This document shows, piece after piece, positions 1 through 9,042 of a stretch of 35,794 nt of DNA. The notes beneath the pieces are model-generated. The model searched no databases and was not told where the DNA came from. It worked only from the letters and a program-made list of their open reading frames with translations. The DNA lies in assembly GCA_030550615.1 (NCBI GenBank), contig JAUQPA010000011.1, positions 1 through 35,794 of the forward strand. The letters are read 5' to 3'. Within the stretch, counting starts at the first letter, position 1. Every line of letters starts with the position of its first letter. The position numbers and the translations under genes were made by a program. The stretch comes from Thermoproteota archaeon (GTDB lineage: Archaea > Thermoproteota > Thermoprotei_A > Sulfolobales > Desulfurococcaceae).

Positions 1-305
1 ACACCGCCTCTTACACCCAGTTCACCCAGTTTCTCATCAATGTATTCATCCGTGAGCTTTCTACCTCCAGGTATTCTTCCCCTAGCGTAGAGTAACTGTA
101 CTAGTGTTTCTTTATTTATTTCACCCCATGTAACGTAGTCTTTTACTTTCTCCAGCATTCCTTTCAAACCGGGCAAATTAGCTGGGTATAGTACGCAGTG
201 GTATTTTCTATGTAATCTAAGCAGCTTTAAAGTATGTTCTACCTCGTATGGAACATTAACCTGTCCTCTTAATCTAATGATCGCATAAACGGTATTTTGA
301 TTCAC
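1..305 (-). CDS. rpl30: 50S ribosomal protein uL30 (3' end outside the window)
   Basis: Not in the ORF track because it runs off the left edge. Reading the minus strand from GTG at 305 gives MNQNTVYAIIRLRGQVNVPYE..., the start of archaeal uL30, a large-subunit protein that binds 23S rRNA. About 101 codons are visible; archaeal uL30 is usually about 150 residues, so the C-terminal third is missing. The SD GGTGATC overlaps the uS5 stop codon, so translation is probably coupled to uS5. A second in-frame GTG lies nine bases upstream but overlaps the SD, so 305 is preferred. Confidence 0.9.
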   Translation of the reverse strand, partial: MNQNTVYAIIRLRGQVNVPYEVEHTLKLLRLHRKYHCVLYPANLPGLKGMLEKVKDYVTWGEINKETLVQLLYARGRIPGGRKLTDEYIDEKLGELGVRGG

Positions 306-310
306 CGAGA

Positions 311-961
311 TCACCTGCTCCAATCTACTGGTGTAACGAATTTGTAAGTGTTATGCAGAGCATTTACTATGGCTTTTGCGAAATTAAGAGTTGTCCGCGT
401 TTCACCATACGACTCAGACCACGCGTCTCTTATGCCAGCTAAACGTAGAATTACTTTAGCAACGTCTCCCACAACAAGTCCTGTTCCACGAGGCGCCGGC
501 TTTAGTACTATCTCCACGCTTCCCGATTTACCTCTAACAGTGAATGGAACAGAGTGTGGTTCACTACATCTACACTCCCAGCTTCCACATCCTCTTCTGA
601 TTGGAGCAGTATTCAACTTAGCGTCCCGGATAGCTTTAGCAAGAGCCTCTGTGTACTGCCTGGCTTTACCTATGCCTATTCCCACGAAGCCGTTTTCATC
701 CCCTACAACTACTATTACTTGGAACTTTGTTCTTCTACCTGCATCAGTCATTTTCTGGACTATTTTAGCATCTATTCTCACATATTTAAGGTTAGGTAAC
801 AGGTAGTCGACGATCTCTGGTTCCAATAGAGGTAGGTTTTTCTCAAATATTTCGTTTAAACTAGTGATTTTACCTTCTAGAACCAATTTACCTGTTTTAG
901 TTCGTGGAACCCATTTCTCGAGGGCTTGCTTATCAATAGCAGGCATAGGGTTATAAGACAT
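311..961 (-). CDS. rps5: 30S ribosomal protein uS5
   Basis: Small-subunit protein near the decoding centre that helps accuracy. The sequence has the S5 double-stranded-RNA-binding fold (VVGDENGFVGIGIGKARQY) and the C-terminal S5 domain (GTGLVVGDVAKVILRLAGI). It also has the CGSWEC / CRCSEPHSVPF region typical of archaeal and eukaryotic uS5. The track starts at 982, but ATG at 961 (MSYNPMP) has SD GGGGTGAAACT just upstream and begins four bases after the uL18 stop, so I prefer 961 (216 aa). It lies in the spc part of the ribosomal operon between uL18 and uL30. Confidence 0.95.
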   Translation of the reverse strand: MSYNPMPAIDKQALEKWVPRTKTGKLVLEGKITSLNEIFEKNLPLLEPEIVDYLLPNLKYVRIDAKIVQKMTDAGRRTKFQVIVVVGDENGFVGIGIGKARQYTEALAKAIRDAKLNTAPIRRGCGSWECRCSEPHSVPFTVRGKSGSVEIVLKPAPRGTGLVVGDVAKVILRLAGIRDAWSESYGETRTTLNFAKAIVNALHNTYKFVTPVDWSR

Positions 962-965
962 AGTT

Positions 966-1562
966 TCACCCCGTGAAACCATGTGCTTTGAAAATAGCCT
1001 CTTTTACTTCCTCGAAGTGCTTGGGCAATTGTTCCGGATCCAATCCACGTTCAAGGTACTTGGAAAACCTTGCTTCCAAAGCATTCTTCTCCTTCAGTAA
1101 CCGAGCATATTCTGCTATGTGTCTTCCACTGATCCTATCCTGTGAAGGCACTATTTCCTCGCTAACTGGGACTTTTAATCCAACATCGTTTGCAGCTTTA
1201 ATGGCTGCGAAAACAACGGACCCTTTCACTGGTCTATGTAATCCAATGTCGGGTACAGCATACTTCACTCCCTTCTGTAGAGCTCTGAGCGCTGCCAGGA
1301 GCCCGGTTAGGTAGGCTGCAGAAGTATTAGCGGTTCCCCCTTTCCACGAGAACTTCGTAACTAGTTCCCTTGAATGAGCAGAAGCTATGGTGTAATCGCC
1401 CTCGGGTTTATGCGTTACTACCTGAACCCATAGATACTTATTTGTTCTCCTTACAACGAAGCGTGGATGACCCGATACTACCATGACGTATCTCTTGTAG
1501 TAATTTGTTTTACCCTCGCGCCTCCGTCTTCGCGGGACCTTATATTTTGAACCTTTAGCCAT
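966..1562 (-). CDS. rpl18: 50S ribosomal protein uL18
   Basis: 5S rRNA-binding large-subunit protein of 198 residues, normal for archaea. It starts [24 protein letters not shown], the basic N-terminus of archaeal/eukaryotic L18, and contains [14 protein letters not shown] and the 5S-contacting [11 protein letters not shown] segment. Order eL19-uL18-uS5 is the usual archaeal spc order, and spacing to both neighbours is a few bases. Confidence 0.96.
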   Translation of the reverse strand: MAKGSKYKVPRRRRREGKTNYYKRYVMVVSGHPRFVVRRTNKYLWVQVVTHKPEGDYTIASAHSRELVTKFSWKGGTANTSAAYLTGLLAALRALQKGVKYAVPDIGLHRPVKGSVVFAAIKAANDVGLKVPVSEEIVPSQDRISGRHIAEYARLLKEKNALEARFSKYLERGLDPEQLPKHFEEVKEAIFKAHGFTG

Positions 1563-1572
1563 ACATAACCAC

Positions 1573-2031
1573 CTATTTCAATTCCTTAACTATCCCCTGC
1601 TCCTTCAAGTATAGTTTAAGAGCAGAAAATGAACTGAAGTAGCCGCCTTTCGCAAGCATGTATAGTCTTCTATATGTTTTTCTATCAATAAGCTTCTTGT
1701 CACGTAGATACCTTAGGAATCTCCTCATCTTCCTTATTCTGTTGACCCATTCTTCTTTAACACCAGCTCTAGCTGTCTTTGAGCCCTCTCGCTTACCATG
1801 TCCACGCCTATGGCCTCTTCTTCGCTTGAGATGTCTTATTTTAGAGCTGTAACCAGTTATACCGTGCTCGGGTTCAACCCATATTGCGCCCTCATCTATT
1901 AGCCTCTTCACATCTTCCCTTGTGATTGCTTGAGAAACATCGCTTATACGGGAAGGATCTATACGTATTCTTGATTCACCAACACCCAATATCTCAGCAG
2001 CTAATCTTTTCTGTAGCGAAACATTCGTCAT
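1573..2031 (-). CDS. rpl19e: 50S ribosomal protein eL19
   Basis: Archaeal/eukaryotic-only large-subunit protein of 152 residues. The N-terminal part has [22 protein letters not shown] and [15 protein letters not shown]. The highly basic middle ([15 protein letters not shown]) is followed by a long helical C-terminus with [19 protein letters not shown], all characteristic of eL19. It starts at ATG 2031, three bases after the eL32 stop. Confidence 0.96.
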   Translation of the reverse strand: MTNVSLQKRLAAEILGVGESRIRIDPSRISDVSQAITREDVKRLIDEGAIWVEPEHGITGYSSKIRHLKRRRGHRRGHGKREGSKTARAGVKEEWVNRIRKMRRFLRYLRDKKLIDRKTYRRLYMLAKGGYFSSFSALKLYLKEQGIVKELK

Positions 2032-2034
2032 TTA

Positions 2035-2451
2035 TTAACCACCAATGCTTGTTCTCGGCGGATTTGCCACCCTGAATCCTTTTTCAACAGCTACTTTATA
2101 GATTTCAATAGCCTTTTTTAAGCCAACACCGCTTCCAATGTAGATTATGTGCTTAACTGGATTATACTTATCTAGATCATTAACGTTATGAACCACCGCT
2201 GGTTCAAGGCCCTGCGGGTGTAGCCCTCTTACAATTGATGGTCCACGGTACCCGATCTTAACTATTGGCGGGTACCCCTTCAGCTGAAGCCTCATTTTAT
2301 TATCTATTCCCTTGGGTTTACGCCACTTTAGATCATTCTTGAACTTTGGTTTCTTCCACCATAGATACCTGAGAAACTCTGGCTTCTTCTGTTTAATTTT
2401 CTCTCTCAGCTTCAGGTAATATTCGATATCTTTTTCCTGCGTAGTGCTCAT
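2035..2451 (-). CDS. rpl32e: 50S ribosomal protein eL32
   Basis: Archaeal/eukaryotic large-subunit protein of 138 residues. It shows the eL32 core: PEFLRYLWWKKPKFKNDLKWRKPKGIDNKMR, then YRGPSIVRGLHPQGLEP and a Rossmann-like end with IYIGSGVGLKKAIEIYKVA. It overlaps the uL6 stop by four bases (ATGA-type coupling). Confidence 0.96.
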   Translation of the reverse strand: MSTTQEKDIEYYLKLREKIKQKKPEFLRYLWWKKPKFKNDLKWRKPKGIDNKMRLQLKGYPPIVKIGYRGPSIVRGLHPQGLEPAVVHNVNDLDKYNPVKHIIYIGSGVGLKKAIEIYKVAVEKGFRVANPPRTSIGG

Positions 2452-3002
2452 TCAATAACACCTCTTTCATAGATGTAGATGCCATCTGCGAAAATTCTTC
2501 TATCAAGGTCTCTTATCTTTGTAGCTCTCTCTAAAGCTGAGGCAGTGAGACCAACTTCTTCGATATCTATTCCCTCAACTATTATATCCTGGCCTTCAAC
2601 CCGTACTTTGACATTACCGTGTATTTTCGCTATTCTATCAGCTTTTTCCCCCAGGAAGTTCTTAATACGTACTACTTTATTTTTCTCATCAACGACAACC
2701 GTGACGGGGAAGTGCGAGTATATTACTTTTAATTTATATCTATATCCCTTAGTTACACCTGTAATCATGTTCCTTATATGTGCTGCAATAGTTCCTACAA
2801 GTGCTTTCAACTCTCTGTTAGCTCTAAAAGCTTCAACTACTACATTTTTTTCTTCAACGCGAATGCTTATTCCCTTAGCGTGGCTGAAGTCCTTGATTAG
2901 TACGCCTTTAGGTCCACTGACCTTAACCTGTAATCCATTAACCTCAACAGCGACCTCGGGTGGTATCTCAACGGACTCTACTACATGTAGCATCTTCGGC
3001 AT
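2448..3002 (-). CDS. rpl6: 50S ribosomal protein uL6
   Basis: Large-subunit protein near the sarcin-ricin loop and factor-binding site. Two tandem L6 domains are visible: an N-terminal one with VNGLQVKVSGPKGVLIKDF and a C-terminal one with VKVRVEGQDIIVEGID. The track begins at TTG 3011 (MINMPK). ATG at 3002 (MPKMLHVVES) is better placed, about eight bases after a GAGG element, giving 184 aa. It follows uS8 directly. Confidence 0.94.
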   Translation of the reverse strand: MPKMLHVVESVEIPPEVAVEVNGLQVKVSGPKGVLIKDFSHAKGISIRVEEKNVVVEAFRANRELKALVGTIAAHIRNMITGVTKGYRYKLKVIYSHFPVTVVVDEKNKVVRIKNFLGEKADRIAKIHGNVKVRVEGQDIIVEGIDIEEVGLTASALERATKIRDLDRRIFADGIYIYERGVIE

Positions 3003-3014
3003 GTTTATCAATCC

Positions 3015-3416
3015 TCAATAGCAATAAGCTACTAAGACTCCACCAATTTTCCTCTGAATTGCTTCCTTATGGGAGAGCACTCCTTGAGGTGTTGAAACTA
3101 TTAGTATACCGATATTGTATGCTGGTAGAAATTTCCTAAGCCAGTAGGGGGGATTAACGAGGTCACTGTATTTAACCGAGAACCTTGGTTTAATAACTCC
3201 GATTTTGTTTATTCTGCCGAGTAGTTGAATTCTTATCTTACCCCATCTACCATCATCTATGTATTCGAATTCACCTATGTAGCCTTCTCTCTGTAGTACT
3301 TTGAGCACGTTAAGTATTAGTTTTGAAGCAGGCCAGGTGACAACTTCTTTTTTCGCTCTTAGCTCAGCATTGTATATTGATGCAAGAGTGTTTGCGAGAG
3401 GATCAATCGCGACCAT
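3015..3416 (-). CDS. rps8: 30S ribosomal protein uS8
   Basis: 16S rRNA-binding assembly protein of 133 residues. It has the S8 N-terminal helix [21 protein letters not shown] and the conserved C-terminal segment [34 protein letters not shown] at 3416 follows SD AAGGTGGG. It sits between uS14 and uL6 as in other archaea. Confidence 0.96.
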   Translation of the reverse strand: MVAIDPLANTLASIYNAELRAKKEVVTWPASKLILNVLKVLQREGYIGEFEYIDDGRWGKIRIQLLGRINKIGVIKPRFSVKYSDLVNPPYWLRKFLPAYNIGILIVSTPQGVLSHKEAIQRKIGGVLVAYCY

Positions 3417-3428
3417 GAAGAACCCACC

Positions 3429-3593
3429 TTAGTTATACTTCTTGAAGCCTATAGCATAGGCAATTTCCCTGAAGCATTGTCTACATAGGTATAGTCCATA
3501 AGCTTGTATCACAGCGTCCTTAGCTCCGCATCTTCTACACTCCTGGACTCCACGCCCGTATTTATCTACTTTTGGTGGTTTAAACTTCGCCAT
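3429..3593 (-). CDS. rps14: 30S ribosomal protein uS14, zinc-binding form
   Basis: A 54-residue gene too short for the ORF track. Minus-strand translation gives MAKFKPPKVDKYGRGVQECRRCGAKD...GLYLCRQCFREIAYAIGFKKYN. It has the two CxxC pairs (CRRC and CRQC) that bind zinc in archaeal uS14, and the conserved FREIA..IGFKKY end. It fills the gap between uL5 and uS8, where uS14 is expected. Confidence 0.96.
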   Translation of the reverse strand: MAKFKPPKVDKYGRGVQECRRCGAKDAVIQAYGLYLCRQCFREIAYAIGFKKYN

Positions 3594-3602
3594 AAGCACA
3601 CC

Positions 3603-4166
3603 CTAAGATTCAACTATTTCAACACCAAAAAGCCTTTTAAGCAATATCATAGCTTCTAATTTATTAACTCTATGTCTTTTAGGTATGTTAGATCTAGCGC
3701 GCCTTCTCCTCAATACTCTATAGCCTGGTTTCTCTATTGTCACGCAAACATCCATTCCAAATATACCAATCTCGGGGTCGTATTTAACGCCCGGTATTCT
3801 AATATGTTCTTCTATTCCGAAGCAAACGTTCCCGTACTCATCGAAACTCGAAGCCTTCAATCTATATCCTACAGCATCTAGTGCTTTACGTAGAAACTCC
3901 ACGGCGCGGTTTTTACGCAGTGTTACAGCAGCTGCAATAGGTTCTCCTCTCCTAATGCCGAATTCCTTAATTGTTCTCTTAGCTCTTCTGAGTGATGGTT
4001 TCTGCCCTGTTAACTCTTCTAGAACACTCGCTATTTTCTTCAGTCTCTCGAAATTGGAGCCCACGCTAACATTTACTGTTACCTTTGCCAATCTAGGCTG
4101 ATACATTGGGTTCTCTTCCCATTTCTTAACGATTTCAGCCTCTACTTCCGGTGTTATAACAGGCAT
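3603..4166 (-). CDS. rpl5: 50S ribosomal protein uL5
   Basis: 5S rRNA-binding protein of the central protuberance. The family segments KVTVNVSVGSNFERLKKIASVLEELTGQKPSLRRAKRTIKEFGIRRGEPI and GVKYDPEIGIFGMDVCVTIEKPGYR are present. The track starts at GTG 4178, inside the end of eS4. ATG at 4166 (MPVITPEVEAEI) has SD GAAGGTG about eight bases upstream and begins just after the eS4 stop, giving 187 aa. Both starts are possible. Confidence 0.94.
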   Translation of the reverse strand: MPVITPEVEAEIVKKWEENPMYQPRLAKVTVNVSVGSNFERLKKIASVLEELTGQKPSLRRAKRTIKEFGIRRGEPIAAAVTLRKNRAVEFLRKALDAVGYRLKASSFDEYGNVCFGIEEHIRIPGVKYDPEIGIFGMDVCVTIEKPGYRVLRRRRARSNIPKRHRVNKLEAMILLKRLFGVEIVES

Positions 4167-4167
4167 T

Positions 4168-4929
4168 TCACCAAGCACCTTCAGGTAGCGTTATTACTGG
4201 TTTGTCTCTACCTATTGGGAACACGTATTCAAGACTTGTTTGGAAGAGATTTCCGTATTTATCTTGTAGTGTAACAATGTGTTTTCTTCTCTTTAATGCA
4301 CCTGGAATGATATCTAGTATTTTACCAACTCTCCCAACGTTTCTACCGCCGATAACTATTGCGAGAACACCCTTCTCCAACGGTATGTAATCGAGTATTT
4401 TGTTTTCTCCAAGGGACAACAGCACTGTTCCCAAAGTATCATATGTATCTTCCACTGGATTCCTCGGGTCTGATACCTTGATTAACACGTTTCTACCATC
4501 ATGTAGATTCAATTGTATGTGCCCATTTCTCACGGTAGTTTTATTTTCAATTCTACAGGGCTTGATTTTTGCCTCATCAGGTGTTATTTTAACAAGTCCC
4601 AGGACCCTGGTTGGAACAGGTACGACGCGATATACTTCGCCAGCTGCAGGTACTTCAACAACATCCATTACTCCTACGGGGTATTTGTAATTTCGTCTAA
4701 TTCTTCCATCTACTTTAAAATGACCTTCGGCAATTAATCTCCTTGCTTCGCGGGCTGTTTTTGCATATTTCAATACGTCTCGTACAAGTATCAACAGTGG
4801 TATGCAGCGATCAATCGAGTGAGGTCCCGGCGAGGGTTTGACAGCCCATTTATGTTCTTTTCTAAGTATAGGCCAGAACGCAGGGGCCACTAAGGCTTTT
4901 AAATGCTTACTACCACCCATTTTTCCCAA
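4168..4929 (-). CDS. rps4e: 30S ribosomal protein eS4
   Basis: Archaeal/eukaryotic small-subunit protein of 253 residues. Domain order is an N-terminal basic region (GGSKHLKALVAPAFWPILRKEHKW), an S4-type RNA-binding motif (CIPLLILVRDVLKYAKTAREARRLIAEGHFKVDGR), the RS4 central domain, and a KOW motif near the C-terminus (GVLAIVIGGRNVGRVGKI). The start is TTG at 4929, five bases after SD GGTGAG; ATG at 4920 (MGGSKH) is an alternative with poorer SD spacing. Confidence 0.95.
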   Translation of the reverse strand: MGKMGGSKHLKALVAPAFWPILRKEHKWAVKPSPGPHSIDRCIPLLILVRDVLKYAKTAREARRLIAEGHFKVDGRIRRNYKYPVGVMDVVEVPAAGEVYRVVPVPTRVLGLVKITPDEAKIKPCRIENKTTVRNGHIQLNLHDGRNVLIKVSDPRNPVEDTYDTLGTVLLSLGENKILDYIPLEKGVLAIVIGGRNVGRVGKILDIIPGALKRRKHIVTLQDKYGNLFQTSLEYVFPIGRDKPVITLPEGAW

Positions 4930-4931
4930 TT

Positions 4932-5345
4932 CTACTCACCTTTCTCCTCGGTTGTATTACTCGTAGTAGGTGTAGAAACGGATTTTCTTCTCTCAATGAT
5001 TTTTAAACGATACTTATCCGAGAGATCTAATTTAACAATCATTACTTTACTCGGATGAATAGGGTAGTAAACAGGTGTGCCATCAGCTTTCTTTATTTGT
5101 ACGCCTTCAACGAATATTCTAACTCGCTTTAAGTTAACTCTTACTACTTTACCCTCGTGTCCAGCGAAATCTCCACGCATAATTCTAACAACATCACCTA
5201 CTCTTACAGGTAAACGTTTAACTCCATACTTCTCCACTAGCTCCTTTGATAGCTTCGCATTAAATAATTTGTGCCTTAAATGAAGCGGCATATTGTATAA
5301 TCTCTTTCTTTGAACAGATGGTTTAGCGGAAGTATTTAACGTCAT
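4932..5345 (-). CDS. rpl24: 50S ribosomal protein uL24
   Basis: Early-assembly large-subunit protein of 137 residues. It has the archaeal/eukaryotic uL24 start [30 protein letters not shown]. The KOW motif follows ([34 protein letters not shown]), and the C-terminal tail is charged and threonine-rich. It stops three bases before the eS4 TTG start. Confidence 0.96.
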   Translation of the reverse strand: MTLNTSAKPSVQRKRLYNMPLHLRHKLFNAKLSKELVEKYGVKRLPVRVGDVVRIMRGDFAGHEGKVVRVNLKRVRIFVEGVQIKKADGTPVYYPIHPSKVMIVKLDLSDKYRLKIIERRKSVSTPTTSNTTEEKGE

Positions 5346-5358
5346 GGCTACAACACCG

Positions 5359-5787
5359 TTACACGATTATTGAAGCTAAGTTGGCTATTTGAGGCCATCT
5401 TTCAGCAGCTTCTCTCGCTATAGGACCACGTATTTCTGTTCCCTTGGGTGTACCTTCAGGAGTCAATATGACAACAGCATTGTCCTCGAAAGCTACCCAG
5501 GTACCATCAGGCCTCCTATATGGTCTTCTCTGTCTAACAACTATCGCCTTGAACACCTTCTTCCTCATCTCAGGAGTTCCTTTCTTAACGCTGACAACCA
5601 CTAGATCCCCTATTCCAGCTGGTGGAACCCTTCTTAATCTCCCTTTGTAGCCCGGTACACCAATAATTAATACCTCTTTAGCTCCACTATTGTCAGTTGC
5701 TTTAGCTATGGATGATACCTGGAGACCGGTGTTCACATGTCGCCTCGAGTAAGCGGGTTTACCTGCTACTGCACGCTTAGCTCCCAT
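5359..5787 (-). CDS. rpl14: 50S ribosomal protein uL14
   Basis: Intersubunit-bridge protein of 142 residues. It carries the L14 signature region [45 protein letters not shown] and the end [22 protein letters not shown]. It lies between uS17 and uL24 as usual. Confidence 0.97.
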   Translation of the reverse strand: MGAKRAVAGKPAYSRRHVNTGLQVSSIAKATDNSGAKEVLIIGVPGYKGRLRRVPPAGIGDLVVVSVKKGTPEMRKKVFKAIVVRQRRPYRRPDGTWVAFEDNAVVILTPEGTPKGTEIRGPIAREAAERWPQIANLASIIV

Positions 5788-5803
5788 TATTTACCACCTT
5801 CTT

Positions 5804-6148
5804 CTACTTTTTAGCAACACCGAGAACCACGAAAGCAATGGTCTTCGAAATTGGACGTGTTTCACCTATAATAACTTCATCTCCTTCTTTGACGTTAATG
5901 CATGGGGGTAGCCTTGCATGTATATTCTTTTTTCTACGCTCGTACCTCATGTACTTTGGAACATAGTGGAGATACTCGTGTCTAACAACAACAGCTCTAC
6001 TCATCTTCTTTTTAACTACAATACCCCTCAATATCGCGCCTCTAACTTTTAAGTGTCCGTGCCAAGGGCACTTTGGGTCATTGCATGTTCTCTCGGGCGG
6101 ATTTATGCCTGGAATACCTATGTTTTTAACGCTAGTGCTTGAACTCAA
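5804..6148 (-). CDS. rps17: 30S ribosomal protein uS17
   Basis: Primary 16S-binding protein of 114 residues, archaeal length. The archaeal N-terminal extension (INPPERTCNDPKCPWHGHLKVRG) precedes the OB fold with GIVVKKKMSRAVVVRHEYLHYVPKYMRYERRKKNIHARLPPCINVKEGDEVIIGETRPISKT. The start overlaps the rnp1 stop by four bases. Confidence 0.97.
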   Translation of the reverse strand: MSSSTSVKNIGIPGINPPERTCNDPKCPWHGHLKVRGAILRGIVVKKKMSRAVVVRHEYLHYVPKYMRYERRKKNIHARLPPCINVKEGDEVIIGETRPISKTIAFVVLGVAKK

Positions 6149-6447
6149 ATCAATTCACCTTTAACTGTAAGCACTTTCTTGAGCCTATCCCACGGTCTCC
6201 CAATTATGTCAACGCCTTTTATAATTAATTTTTCATTATTTGGAAGCGTGAATTCAAATACACCATTTGCCTTAAAAACTCTTACTCTCCTACGATCATT
6301 TTTCTCTACAACTAGCGTTTTCAGGGTTTCATCTACTACAGTTCCCTCGATTCCCACTAGGGCTGGATCACTATACTGTAGTATCTTAACTTTTAATCCA
6401 ATAAGCTCATGGAAGTAGATGTTTTTTCTGTTAATGTTGATCCTCAA
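6145..6447 (-). CDS. rnp1: Ribonuclease P protein component 1 (Rnp1/Pop4/p29)
   Basis: Protein subunit of RNase P, which removes 5' leaders of tRNA precursors. The 100-residue protein has the Sm-like beta-barrel of the Rpp29/Pop4 family: HELIGLKVKILQYSDPALVGIEGTVVDETLKTLVVEK, then VFKANGVFEFTLPN and the basic end IIGRPWDRLKKV. Its place inside the ribosomal operon between uL29 and uS17 is typical of archaea. It overlaps both neighbours by four bases, so translation is likely coupled. Confidence 0.94.
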   Translation of the reverse strand: MRININRKNIYFHELIGLKVKILQYSDPALVGIEGTVVDETLKTLVVEKNDRRRVRVFKANGVFEFTLPNNEKLIIKGVDIIGRPWDRLKKVLTVKGELI

Positions 6448-6644
6448 CTTGTAGATCTCCTTTTCTCTTCGTTTATAATGGTTAAAATACGGGCAATATC
6501 CCTTCGAACGTTTCTTATCCTAGCAGTATCCTTCAGCAAACCCATCTTCGCTTGTAATCTGAGTTTAATTAGCTCTGTTCTAAGCTCCTCCAGTTTCTTC
6601 AATCTATCTTCCATGCTCATTTTTCTTATTTCATCAGCCTTCAA
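6444..6644 (-). CDS. rpl29: 50S ribosomal protein uL29
   Basis: Small two-helix protein (66 aa) at the tunnel exit, part of the docking site for SRP and the Sec machinery. The sequence is MKADEIRKMSMEDRLKKLEELRTELIKLRLQAKMG...RIRNVRRDIARILTIINEE, the normal uL29 pattern. It overlaps uS3 and rnp1 by four bases each. Confidence 0.96.
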   Translation of the reverse strand: MKADEIRKMSMEDRLKKLEELRTELIKLRLQAKMGLLKDTARIRNVRRDIARILTIINEEKRRSTS

Positions 6645-7309
6645 CCACTAACACCTAGCTCTTGTTTTAATTTATCAATCTCAGCTGGTGGAACTTCTTT
6701 TACCTCTACTTGGTCGGGTAATCTTACACCCGGTTTTACTATTACAACTTCGACGCCGAAGATACCAGGTTTAAGCAAAGCTTTAGCTACAGCTCTGTCG
6801 ATTATGTAGTCAACCGGGTCACCTGCTTTGTACACCTTCCCCGCTTTAAGCTTCTCGTAGGTTGCTCTTTCGCCGCGGAGCTTACCGCTAATAGTAATTT
6901 CAACGCCTACAGCACCCGCCTCCATTACTCTTCGAATCATGAACATTATTACTCGGCGGAAGGGTATTCCTTTCTCAAGCGCTCTCACTATTCTGAAAGC
7001 AACGACTCTGGCGTTGAGCTCTGGATCTGTAACAGGTGAAACAGTTATATTAACGTTCTCCAACCCGAACCTAGTTTGCATTATAGTAGCAATTTTCTTT
7101 AGAATAATGCCCCCTCTTCCGATTAATCTACCCGGGTACTCGGCGTATACTACTACTCTATGCCCCAGGGGCGTTTTGTAAAGCTCTACATCAGCGTATC
7201 CAGCATCCTTGAAGTAATTAGCTAAAAACTCGTCTATTATTACCTTCTTTAAGCCGTAGGATAGGAAGTACTCTTTTATCCGAGGCCCTATTCCAACCAT
7301 GTTATCCAA
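6641..7309 (-). CDS. rps3: 30S ribosomal protein uS3
   Basis: mRNA-entry-channel protein of 222 residues. The N-terminal KH domain shows YPGRLIGRGGIILKKIATIMQ (the GxxG loop), and the S3 C-terminal domain shows AGAVGVEITISGKLRGERA. The charged C-terminal tail is short. It overlaps uL22 by eight bases; an internal ATG (MVGIGPRIKEY) is a possible alternative start. Confidence 0.97.
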   Translation of the reverse strand: MDNMVGIGPRIKEYFLSYGLKKVIIDEFLANYFKDAGYADVELYKTPLGHRVVVYAEYPGRLIGRGGIILKKIATIMQTRFGLENVNITVSPVTDPELNARVVAFRIVRALEKGIPFRRVIMFMIRRVMEAGAVGVEITISGKLRGERATYEKLKAGKVYKAGDPVDYIIDRAVAKALLKPGIFGVEVVIVKPGVRLPDQVEVKEVPPAEIDKLKQELGVSG

Positions 7310-7775
7310 CCTCTTTCACTATTACTTCGAGGTGGGATGTTCTTCTAAATTTCGGTGTAGCACGTCCAAAAGCTCTAGGCATATATCTCTTCAGAGTTAT
7401 ACCTTTATGTGCAGCAATGTGAACTATAACTAGTTTAGCTGGATCTAGCCCCTTGTTCTCAGCGTTTGCTCGAACATTTTTAAGCACCTCTAAAGTGTAC
7501 TTCGCCCCCTTCACCGGGTACCTGCCAGCAGGCCACTTGAATCTATCAGCTAATCCTCGTTTGTGACTTACTTTACCATGATATCTTCTGAATGGAATTG
7601 GTTGCTTTAATTTAACAACGTTATCCAGGAACCTGATTGCTTCATCCAGCTTCATGCCCTTAATTGTTTTAGCGATTTCACGCATGTACTTAATAGATAC
7701 AGGTATATCGTACCGAATTGCTTTAGCTATTTTTGATTCGTCAACTAGTTTAACGGAGTAATGCCACGTAGGCAT
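7302..7775 (-). CDS. rpl22: 50S ribosomal protein uL22
   Basis: Tunnel-lining protein of 157 residues. It shows the archaeal/eukaryotic L22 pattern: ISIKYMREIAKTIKGMKLDEAIRFLDNVVKLKQPIPFRRY, GRYPVKGAKYTLEVLKNVRANAENKGLDP, and the beta-hairpin end AHKGITLKRYMPRAFGRATPKFRRTSHLEVIV. Expected position after uS19. Confidence 0.97.
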   Translation of the reverse strand: MPTWHYSVKLVDESKIAKAIRYDIPVSIKYMREIAKTIKGMKLDEAIRFLDNVVKLKQPIPFRRYHGKVSHKRGLADRFKWPAGRYPVKGAKYTLEVLKNVRANAENKGLDPAKLVIVHIAAHKGITLKRYMPRAFGRATPKFRRTSHLEVIVKEVG

Positions 7776-7785
7776 TCAACAACAC

Positions 7786-8238
7786 CTACTTTACCGCCAC
7801 GAACCTGCTGCTCTTAGTTGCTTTTAATCCAGGTTCGCCGTGAGTAACTTTCTTGGTGGATGGACTAAATTCACCTAGTCGATGCCCAATCATCTCCGGT
7901 GTTACTTTAACCTGTACATATTCTTTCCCATTGTACACAGCGAAAGTTAAGCCAACCATTTCCGGAAGAATGATCATGTCTCTTACGTGTGTTTTAATAA
8001 CTGCTTTTCTAGCTAGCTCAGGGTTTTTAATGATCTCCCTTACTTTAGCCAGTAATTTGATCTGCGGCTTCGTAAAACCTCTTTGTAAACTACGCCTCTG
8101 CCTAGCTGGAAGCAATTGTGCAAATTCATCAAGCGACATGTTCAAAAGCTCCTCCAGAGTTTTTCCTCTATACTTAAACTTCCTCCAATCAGGCGGCATA
8201 TCGTGGAGATGTGGTGGTAGATTAAATGCCTGCGTCAA
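7786..8238 (-). CDS. rps19: 30S ribosomal protein uS19
   Basis: Small-subunit head protein of 150 residues with the archaeal N-terminal extension. Conserved segments are [57 protein letters not shown], and the end SSRFVAVK. It starts at TTG 8238 after SD AGGTGAG. It is separated from uL2 by 74 bases, the largest gap inside the operon, which holds a TATA-like sequence. Confidence 0.96.
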   Translation of the reverse strand: MTQAFNLPPHLHDMPPDWRKFKYRGKTLEELLNMSLDEFAQLLPARQRRSLQRGFTKPQIKLLAKVREIIKNPELARKAVIKTHVRDMIILPEMVGLTFAVYNGKEYVQVKVTPEMIGHRLGEFSPSTKKVTHGEPGLKATKSSRFVAVK

Positions 8239-8312
8239 GTTCTCACCTAGATGTAAGCATGCCTTCGCATATTACAGTATTTAAAATCCTAAAAAACTTA
8301 ATTGGTTTCATA
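8239..8312 (-). promoter_or_regulatory. Possible internal promoter before uS19
   Basis: All other gaps in the ribosomal operon are about 0-30 bases, but uL2 and uS19 are 74 bases apart. On the minus strand the gap contains GGATTTTAAATACTG, a plausible BRE/TATA. About 45 bases follow before SD AGGTGAG and the TTG start. It could restart transcription for the uS19-uL30 half. Position and composition are the only evidence. Confidence 0.4.
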
Positions 8313-9029
8313 CTACTTACCTTTTCTTCGACCAGTTCTTCTAGCTGCAATATGACCTACCTTGCGGCCTGGAGGAGTTGTTCTAGATACGGTTGTTGGT
8401 CTCCCAACGTGCCTGCCGCCACCATGCGGGTGTGAAACCGGGTTCATTGCCAATCCACGTACTCTAGGCCACCAGTAGCTCTTCGCTCTCCACTTGTAGT
8501 AAGCAGCACCAGCTTTCAATAATGGTTTTTCTAACCTACCTCCCCCAGCTATAACGCCGATGGTTGCTCTAGCCTTGCTTGATACCTCTAGAACCTTACC
8601 GCTGGGTAGTTGTATTTTTACCTTGTCTCCTGCTTTGCCAAGAATTATAGCATATGTTCCGCTTGATCTAGCGTATCTTCCGCCATCTCCAGGGTTTTTC
8701 TCAATATTAGCTACTTGTGTTCCTTCAGGTATAGATCCAACTGGTAAGATATTGCCGTTGGCTACTTCAGCGCCAGGCCCAATACTTATTACCTGGCCAA
8801 CGTACATCCCCTCAATGGCTGGAATGTAGAAGACTTGCCCTGTTTCCAACTCTATTTCTGCTAATGGAACCCATCTCCCGGGATCATGTATTAAGTTAGT
8901 TATTATTCCCTTGTATGTTTTATCGGGATCCAGTGGTGGATACCTCGCTGGAGCTATATGGATATGATCTGGGGTTCTCCACGTTGGCGAACCACGGCCA
9001 CGTCTTTGAACAATTATTCTTTTACCCAT
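8313..9029 (-). CDS. rpl2: 50S ribosomal protein uL2
   Basis: Peptidyl-transferase-region protein of 238 residues. It has the start MGKRIIVQRRGRGSPTWRTPDH, the OB/SH3 core (NILPVGSIPEGTQVANIEKNPGDGGRYARSSGTYAIIL) and the catalytic-region loop RGLAMNPVSHPHGGGRHVG, including the universally conserved histidine of HPHGGG. Confidence 0.98.
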   Translation of the reverse strand: MGKRIIVQRRGRGSPTWRTPDHIHIAPARYPPLDPDKTYKGIITNLIHDPGRWVPLAEIELETGQVFYIPAIEGMYVGQVISIGPGAEVANGNILPVGSIPEGTQVANIEKNPGDGGRYARSSGTYAIILGKAGDKVKIQLPSGKVLEVSSKARATIGVIAGGGRLEKPLLKAGAAYYKWRAKSYWWPRVRGLAMNPVSHPHGGGRHVGRPTTVSRTTPPGRKVGHIAARRTGRRKGK

Positions 9030-9042
9030 GAGCCAACACCTC

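Noticed and set aside
348-806. Plus-strand ORF opposite uS5
   Set aside because: It is a shadow of the ribosomal gene: no SD or family pattern, while the minus frame is clearly uS5. The same applies to the other plus-strand ORFs across 1-11 kb.
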